A DNA stretch of 54,536 nt from positions 1 to 54,536 of the forward strand of contig BNXH01000004.1 in NCBI GenBank assembly GCA_025999435.1, written 5' to 3'. Below are positions 49,533 to 54,536 of the stretch, piece by piece (the first letter of the stretch is position 1; each line of letters opens with the position of its first letter). A model generated the notes under the pieces. The model did not search any database. It was not told the origin of the DNA and saw only the letters and a program-made list of their open reading frames with translations. Made by a program: the position numbers and the translations under genes. This DNA comes from Bacteroidia bacterium (lineage in GTDB: Bacteria; Bacteroidota; Bacteroidia; Bacteroidales; Dysgonomonadaceae).

Positions 49533-51290
49533 CTATTTTTCTTTTATGTCTATCCTGAGATTTAGTTCGTCTAACTGTTCCTGATCGATGACCGATGGCG
49601 CGTCTATCATGACATCCCGCCCCGAATTATTTTTAGGGAAGGCGATACAATCGCGGATACTGTCGAGCCCTGCAAATAAAGAAACAAGACGGTCAAGCCC
49701 AAAAGCCAAACCTGCATGTGGAGGCGCTCCGTATTTGAATGCATTCATCAAGAAACCGAACTGGGCTTGAGCTTTTTCTTCGGTGAATCCCAATACCCGG
49801 AACATCTTTTGTTGCAATTGGCTGTTGAAGATACGCACAGAACCGCCTCCAACTTCTACTCCGTTGATCACCATATCGTAGGCATTGGCCCGTACAGCAC
49901 CCGGATCGGAATCGAGCAAAGCTATATCTTCGTCTTTAGGGCTGGTGAATGGATGGTGTTTAGCAAAGAAACGTCCTAACTCTTCATCTTTTTCCAATAG
50001 AGGAAAATCAATAACCCAAAGACAATTGAATTTGTTTTTGTCACGCAATCCAAGTTGTTCACCCACTTCAAGACGAAGTTCGCATAATTGTTTTTGAGCT
50101 TTTTCTGTTTCACCACATATGATAAGGATAAGGTCTCCCGGCTCAGCCTGGCAGCGCTTCGCCCATTTTTTCAGATCATCTTGATTGTAGAATTTATCTA
50201 CAGATGATTTTAGGGAACCATCGGCTTCGTATCTTACATAGACTAAGCCTTTAGCTCCTATTTGCGGACGTTTTACGTAATCAGTAAGCGCATCCAGTTG
50301 TTTACGGGTATATGTCGCAGCTCCTTTGGCACATATCGCTCCCACATATTCAGAAGAATCAAAAACTACGAAATCTTTTCCGGTAGTAAGGTCTTTGATC
50401 TCAACGAACTCCATACCGAAGCGTGTGTCCGGTTTATCCGATCCATAATATTTCATGGCATGCGCATAGGTCATGCGCGGAAAATCGGGTATCTCAATAT
50501 CTTTAACAGCTTTGAACAGATGTTTGGTCAAGCCTTCGAACATGTTAAGCACATCTTCCTGATTGACATACGACATTTCACAGTCTATTTGTGTAAATTC
50601 CGGTTGACGGTCGGCACGCAAATCCTCATCACGGAAACATTTTACAATCTGAAAATAACGGTCGAAGCCCGATACCATCAACAATTGCTTGAATAGCTGA
50701 GGCGATTGCGGTAAAGCATAAAACTCACCCGGATTCATACGGGAAGGGACAACAAAGTCGCGTGCACCTTCGGGTGTAGAGCCTATCAGAACAGGAGTTT
50801 CTACTTCCAGGAATTGACGTTCGTCCAAGTAACGGCGTGTTTCGAATGCTATCTTGTGACGAAGTTCCAGGTTTTTACGTACTGTATTGCGACGCAAATC
50901 CAAATAACGGTACTTCATACGGATATCGTCACCACCATCAGTTTCATCTTCGATAGTGAATGGCGGAACATCGGATGTATTAAGTACAACCAGCTTATTT
51001 ACAACAATTTCTATTTCGCCGGTTGGAATATTCAAATTCTTGCTCGAACGCTCTTGTACAGAGCCTGTTACTTGTAACACATACTCACGTCCAAGTTTAT
51101 TCGATTGTTCGTATAGGTCCGCGTTCACATCTTTGCTAAATGCCAATTGTGTGATTCCATAGCGGTCGCGCAGGTCAACAAAAGTCATTCCCCCTCCCAG
51201 TTTGCGTACTCTTTGTACCCATCCGGCAAGGGTTACTTGTTTATTCGCATCCTTCAGGCTAAGTTCTCCGCACGTATGATTTCTGTACAT
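49533..51290 (-). CDS. aspS: Aspartyl-tRNA synthetase
   Basis: A 585-residue class IIb synthetase. It has an N-terminal OB-fold anticodon-binding domain (1-105), motif 1 ([20 protein letters not shown]), motif 2 ([18 protein letters not shown]) and motif 3 ([17 protein letters not shown]), with the bacterial GAD insertion domain (about 290-415). Whether it is discriminating is not resolved. ATG start at 51290. The ABM-domain gene lies 15 bp upstream and mscS 113 bp downstream. Confidence 0.97.
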   Translation of the reverse strand: MYRNHTCGELSLKDANKQVTLAGWVQRVRKLGGGMTFVDLRDRYGITQLAFSKDVNADLYEQSNKLGREYVLQVTGSVQERSSKNLNIPTGEIEIVVNKLVVLNTSDVPPFTIEDETDGGDDIRMKYRYLDLRRNTVRKNLELRHKIAFETRRYLDERQFLEVETPVLIGSTPEGARDFVVPSRMNPGEFYALPQSPQLFKQLLMVSGFDRYFQIVKCFRDEDLRADRQPEFTQIDCEMSYVNQEDVLNMFEGLTKHLFKAVKDIEIPDFPRMTYAHAMKYYGSDKPDTRFGMEFVEIKDLTTGKDFVVFDSSEYVGAICAKGAATYTRKQLDALTDYVKRPQIGAKGLVYVRYEADGSLKSSVDKFYNQDDLKKWAKRCQAEPGDLILIICGETEKAQKQLCELRLEVGEQLGLRDKNKFNCLWVIDFPLLEKDEELGRFFAKHHPFTSPKDEDIALLDSDPGAVRANAYDMVINGVEVGGGSVRIFNSQLQQKMFRVLGFTEEKAQAQFGFLMNAFKYGAPPHAGLAFGLDRLVSLFAGLDSIRDCIAFPKNNSGRDVMIDAPSVIDQEQLDELNLRIDIKEK

Positions 51291-51305
51291 AATATTTTGT
51301 CGTAT

Positions 51306-51596
51306 TTAGTAAACTTGTTTAATAATATCCACAGCCAGACTATCTACTTTGCCTTCTATAGCCTTGACAAAGGCTTTGAAGTGAGCGCTTCCGTTATGCA
51401 GATCTATTGCCGACTGGGATTTCCAGACTTCGAGGATCGTATATTTCAGCGGATTTTGGCAATCCTGATGAAGATCGTACGAAATGTTTCCGTCTTCTTT
51501 ACGTGTTTCATCCACCACAGTGTGCAATATTTCTTCCATCTCTTTCCGGTATGTAGCTTTTACTACAATAGCAGCGATAATCTTTAATTCCGTCAT
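51306..51596 (-). CDS. ABM-domain protein (putative quinol monooxygenase)
   Basis: A 96-residue ferredoxin-like antibiotic-biosynthesis-monooxygenase domain: IIAAIVVKATYRKEMEEIL, ISYDLHQD, the WKSQSAIDLHNGSAHFKAF block. It resembles YgiN, which acts on quinols without a cofactor. The full-length single domain is intact. It is 15 bp upstream of aspS on the same strand. Confidence 0.9.
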   Translation of the reverse strand: MTELKIIAAIVVKATYRKEMEEILHTVVDETRKEDGNISYDLHQDCQNPLKYTILEVWKSQSAIDLHNGSAHFKAFVKAIEGKVDSLAVDIIKQVY

Positions 51597-51623
51597 ATTG
51601 TAAATATTAGTGTTTTAAGGCTA

Positions 51624-51631
51624 CAAAAATA
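51624..51631 (-). promoter_or_regulatory. -7 box for the ABM-aspS transcript
   Basis: Minus strand TATTTTTG (51631-51624), about 27 bp before the ATG at 51596. No clear -33 box. Confidence 0.45.
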
Positions 51632-51677
51632 TAGATTTTATTTGTGTTTCGTATACATTTTACGCTAATGTTTAAAA

Positions 51678-51715
51678 CAAAAAAGCACTATACTTGGCTG
51701 TATAATGCATTTTTT
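51678..51715 (-). terminator. Bidirectional-looking terminator after the TPR gene
   Basis: Nine-pair stem (51685-51693 with 51700-51708, one wobble), A-run on the left and T-run on the right. It separates the TPR gene from the ABM-aspS promoter. Confidence 0.85.
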
Positions 51716-51730
51716 GTAGTTGTATATATT

Positions 51731-52552
51731 TTATTTACACAAACGGAGAAAATCGGATACGATAGATTCGCTTACACCATTTTCCTGAGCTTTCAGAAAA
51801 TCTTCTTTAGCCATTCGTTTATCGTACTGGGCTAACCGCAACTGCCCTCTGAGTATATAAATCAACGGATCACTGATTCCGAGTTCCAAGGCTTTGCTGA
51901 TATCTTCGTTTGTTCGCGCCAATTTATTCAATTGCAGGTAGCATTCGGCACGGTTAAAATAAAGCTCTGCATTCGATTTGTTTTTGTATATCAGATCGGT
52001 ATAGTATTCTTCGGCCTCCTTCCAGTTGCCTCTTCTTTTCATTATAAGGGCTATTCCCATTTTACCCTGAAGGCTTTCGGGAACAATGGAGACTATTTTT
52101 TCAAAATCGTCTTCGGCAGATAACAATTCTTTGTTGTAAAGATGCAATAAACCGCGACGATACAGGGCTTCCAGGTCGTTAGGATCGGAGAGTAGTATAG
52201 CATTATAATCCTTCATCGCCTCTCCGTATTCTCCCATTTCACAGTATAAGGCAGCCCGGCTTTGTCTTAAAAATATTTTCTCAGGGTATCTATCAACGGC
52301 AATATTATAGGAGACGAGCGCTTCGTCAAACTTTCCTAAATTACGCTGTATTGTTCCCAGGTTTACCATCAACATAATGTTGTTAGGATTGGCCGGTTCT
52401 TTCCGCAAAGCTGCTTTCAGGGCCTGTTCGGCAGAAAAGTAGTCTTTCTTATCCAAATAGTCCATCGATTTGGTTACCATTTCTTCATATGTTTGGGCTG
52501 AAAGCATGGTAGTGCAAAGAAGGAGGGAGATTATAACAAATATTTTTTTCAT
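51731..52552 (-). CDS. Secreted TPR protein
   Basis: A 273-residue protein with a signal peptide (cleaved after LSA, residue 19) followed by about seven tetratricopeptide repeats to the C-terminus (for example ALVSYNIAVDRYPEKIFLRQSRAALYCEMGEY). A protein-interaction scaffold in the periplasm; partner unknown. ATG start at 52552, its own terminator downstream. Confidence 0.88.
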   Translation of the reverse strand: MKKIFVIISLLLCTTMLSAQTYEEMVTKSMDYLDKKDYFSAEQALKAALRKEPANPNNIMLMVNLGTIQRNLGKFDEALVSYNIAVDRYPEKIFLRQSRAALYCEMGEYGEAMKDYNAILLSDPNDLEALYRRGLLHLYNKELLSAEDDFEKIVSIVPESLQGKMGIALIMKRRGNWKEAEEYYTDLIYKNKSNAELYFNRAECYLQLNKLARTNEDISKALELGISDPLIYILRGQLRLAQYDKRMAKEDFLKAQENGVSESIVSDFLRLCK

Positions 52553-52633
52553 TAATTATGGTAAATGTTGCTGCAAATGTACCTTTATTTAACTTATCCG
52601 GTAAAGCTATATTGCCTAAAAAGAATTAAAAAA

Positions 52634-53452
52634 CTATAGGCAAGCTTTAAAATTGTTATTCAGTTTTTTTACTTTGCTTGTAGTATGTACCGAATCGTGG
52701 CAATAAATAAGCGTATAGTTCTCCTTTTCTGCCTCTATAAGAAATCGTTGCTTTTCTTTTGCTGAAGTTAAGGCACATATGTCATACGCAGAAATCCATT
52801 CTAAAGGAACGTGCGCGGATGTGGGAATCAAATCGCCGGGAAAGGTGTATGTACCATGATTTTCAGTTTCTATATAGGCAACGAGTTGTCCGACACTATG
52901 CCCGTCAAATAATCTTAAACTAAATCCATTGCATATTTGAATATCATCAGTTACCAGATTTAATAGCCCGGCTTCATTTATTGGCATAATGTTTTCGGCA
53001 AATATTGAATCTTCTTCCAACAGATTGGGACTTTGTAAGTTTTCCCATTGTTTGAGGCTTAACCAATATCTGGCGTTTTTGAAAGTTGGTACTATGTTCC
53101 CATGTTCACCTTTCCGGGTAGCATGCCCGCAGTGGTCGAAATGGAGATGAGTCAATACGACATCGGTTATTTCATCCGATCCGTACCCCAGATCGTGAAT
53201 CGCATCTTCTATATTAATTAACGAATAAGGCTGATAATAAGATGTCTTATCGAGAAATTTGTTACCCATTCCCGTGTCGATGAGTATTTTCCTGTCGTTG
53301 GATGTAACTAAAGCACATCGCATGACTAGAGAGCATAGGTTTTCATCGTTCGACGGATATTTGCGCGACCAGGCACGCTTGGGTATAGCGCCAAACATAG
53401 CCCCTCCGTCTGCCATAATATATCCACTGTCAATTATATCGATTTTGTGCAT
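52634..53452 (-). CDS. Metallo-beta-lactamase-fold hydrolase
   Basis: 272 residues from the ATG at 53452; a GTG at 53515 would add 21 residues that are not family-like. The start HKIDIIDSGYIMADGGAMFGAIPK is followed by the zinc motif THLHFDHCGH, then FDGHSVGQ, TFPGDLIP and IYCHDSVHT. Both zinc sites look complete. The GGAMFG N-terminus is shared by a Bacteroidetes subgroup of uncertain substrate (lactonase and glyoxalase-like activities are possible). It is monocistronic. Confidence 0.9.
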   Translation of the reverse strand: MHKIDIIDSGYIMADGGAMFGAIPKRAWSRKYPSNDENLCSLVMRCALVTSNDRKILIDTGMGNKFLDKTSYYQPYSLINIEDAIHDLGYGSDEITDVVLTHLHFDHCGHATRKGEHGNIVPTFKNARYWLSLKQWENLQSPNLLEEDSIFAENIMPINEAGLLNLVTDDIQICNGFSLRLFDGHSVGQLVAYIETENHGTYTFPGDLIPTSAHVPLEWISAYDICALTSAKEKQRFLIEAEKENYTLIYCHDSVHTTSKVKKLNNNFKACL

Positions 53453-53610
53453 AACGTTTCTTAAATAGATACAAAGAAGGGACGGTTTCACAACTATCCC
53501 TTCCCTTCTTAACACTAATATAAAACTAACATATACTATGATAAAAACAGGTAAAAACCCAACTAAACAATCTATCTAACACACTATGAAAAAAGTAAAT
53601 CTATACCTGT

Positions 53611-53643
53611 TTTGATAATACAACGTCATTTATGATATCTTTG
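53611..53643 (+). promoter_or_regulatory. Promoter with no evident gene downstream
   Basis: TTTG (53611-53614), a 21-bp spacer and TATCTTTG (53636-53643) form a good consensus promoter on the plus strand. Only tiny ORFs follow (for example MHLFFPSKVKK from about 53655) before repeat block 2 begins. Upstream (53516-53610) I see AAAACAGGTA/TACCTGTTTT arms at 53545-53554 and 53605-53614, possibly an operator or stem. Confidence 0.5.
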
Positions 53644-53714
53644 TTCAGAATTTATGCATTTATTTTTTCCATCGAAAGTGAAAAAATGATTTTTTTTATC
53701 TTAATATATTTGTC

Positions 53715-54415
53715 TTTCATCAGGGCAACCCATCAAAAAAAATGAAAAATTAAAAATGAAGAATTAAGAAGAATGGCGCGAAGCGATGAAAGCGATGAAC
53801 GAAGAGTGAAACATTGTTCGACGTTCGTTTTATCTATAGATATAGTGATAATTTGAAAATTAGATAATTAGCGAATTAGCAAATTTGAAAATGGCGCGAA
53901 GCGACAGTAACAGTCAACAGTCAACAGTTATCAGTCAACAATGGCGCAAAGCGGCAAAGGCTATAAGCTAACGGCTAACAGCTAACAGCTAACAGCTAAT
54001 GGCTAATTGACTGTAGAAGTTTGTTACTTTTTAGTTAAAAAGGAGGAAGGAGTTTTTCTCTCGTCATTGCGAGGGTTCGCCCGAAGCAATCCAGAAAGTA
54101 AAAAACGAAATGAGTGTGGAAAATGTTACATTTTAGTTAAAATAAAAAGCAGGAGTTAAAAAGTTATGAGTTTTAAGTTTTAAGTTCTGAGCGCTGACTA
54201 CTGTTTACTGTTCACTGATAACTGTAGAAGTTTGTTACTTTTTAGTTAAATTCCGGTTTGTCATGCTGACGACAGGAAGCATCTCCTGTCTCCCGGGGGT
54301 CGGGATCCTTCCCTGCGGTCAGGAGGACAAAGAGGGTAGCCGCGCGAGCAAGGGCTAACGGCTAACAGCTATCGGCTAAAAAATAAGTGTGGAGTTTGTT
54401 ACTTTTTAGTGTAAG
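53715..54415. repeat. Composite repeat block 2 (about 0.7 kb), largely the inverse of block 1
   Basis: It opens with CAGGGCAACCCATCAAAAAA, then the AATGGCGCGAAGCGA and AATTTGAAAATTAGC repeat, a CAGTCAA array (53911-53940), a GCTAACA/GCTAACG array (53966-54007), TTTGTTACTTTTTAGTTAAA at about 54022, 54235 and 54393, a partial GTCATTGCGAGGGTTCGCCC palindrome (54064) and a CATGCTGACGACAGGAAGC palindrome (about 54259-54333). Each part matches block 1 on the opposite strand. No coding potential. Confidence 0.88.
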
Positions 54416-54536
54416 CGTCTCCACGATGACACAAAACTGTTAATTTGCGTCTTGTGGAACTGTCTCGATCTGCATTGATTTTGCAAAGCAGGCAAGTTTT
54501 TGGAATTAAGTTAAGCGCTGGGTCTGTTTATGCCAT
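54416..54536. other. Unassigned right edge
   Basis: The text changes sharply after the last repeat (TAAGCGTCTCCACGATGACA onward) to a sequence with no match to the other repeats. All frames on both strands are open only for short stretches. It could be the edge of a gene or mobile element lying outside the window. I make no call. Confidence 0.3.

Noticed and set aside
54416..54536. C-terminal end of a minus-strand transposase at the right edge
   Set aside because: A frame ending in HRGDAYTKK can be read but shows no recognisable motif and is too short to judge.

Overview
The window looks like a chromosomal segment of a low-GC Bacteroidales bacterium, most likely Dysgonomonas or a near relative. 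Four things point there. The 5' end of a 16S rRNA gene enters from the left edge with a Bacteroidales-like start. Promoters follow the Bacteroidetes form (TAnnTTTG at -7, often TTTG about 17-21 bp upstream) and coding regions generally lack Shine-Dalgarno sequences. Several families are typical of the phylum (DUF4494, DUF4328, DUF5672, TIGR02757, M13 peptidase lipoprotein, DAHP synthase with a C-terminal chorismate mutase). Gene order is mostly housekeeping. No phage, integrase, CRISPR array or complete insertion sequence is visible.

Layout. 0-5.5 kb: 16S rRNA end with its promoter, endonuclease III, and an envelope cluster (PpiD-like foldase, LptC-like lipoprotein, outer membrane protein). 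5.6-13.7 kb: a palindromic repeat, a solitary exosortase-like protease, a glycosyltransferase, lysA-lysC, a cysteine-less thioredoxin-like protein, and a DUF5672-pabB-pabC-like operon. 13.7-14 kb: SRP RNA and tRNA-Thr transcribed together from one strong promoter to one terminator. 14-22 kb: pepT, gcvT, OxyR, a PLP-homeostasis protein, an ECF sigma factor, htpG. 22-29 kb: tRNA-Ala and a metal-efflux locus (His-rich secreted protein, adaptor, RND pump, outer membrane channel) interrupted by repeats. 29-33 kb: the aromatic amino acid operon pheA-aminotransferase-RAYT-DAHP synthase/chorismate mutase, preceded by a complete leader-peptide attenuator. 33-40 kb: phosphodiesterase-like protein, radical SAM/B12 protein, small membrane proteins, M13 peptidase, SGNH hydrolase. 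40-41 kb: a dense repeat block. 41-53.5 kb: ABC-F protein, tyrA, proC, glycosyltransferase, TIGR02757, OmpA/TPR lipoprotein, MscS channel, aspS, monooxygenase-like protein, TPR protein, MBL hydrolase. 53.6-54.5 kb: a second repeat block, largely the inverse of the first.

The most notable system is the attenuator upstream of pheA (about 32770-32990). It has an 18-residue leader peptide with eight Phe and three Tyr, a Rho-independent terminator just before the pheA start, and an 8-nt segment overlapping the leader stop codon that is perfectly complementary to the 5' arm of the terminator. This would couple charged tRNA-Phe (and tRNA-Tyr) supply to transcription of the whole aromatic operon. That operon also contains a REP-associated tyrosine transposase (RAYT) gene, whose own coding sequence carries an inverted pair of GTAG-type REP palindromes in frame.

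The second theme is repeat biology: at least three palindromic element families, two 0.7-1 kb composite repeat blocks in opposite orientation bracketing about 13 kb, clusters of heptanucleotide-period arrays, and a 9.5-copy octanucleotide array just upstream of mscS. All family assignments come from reading the sequence; no database search was run.
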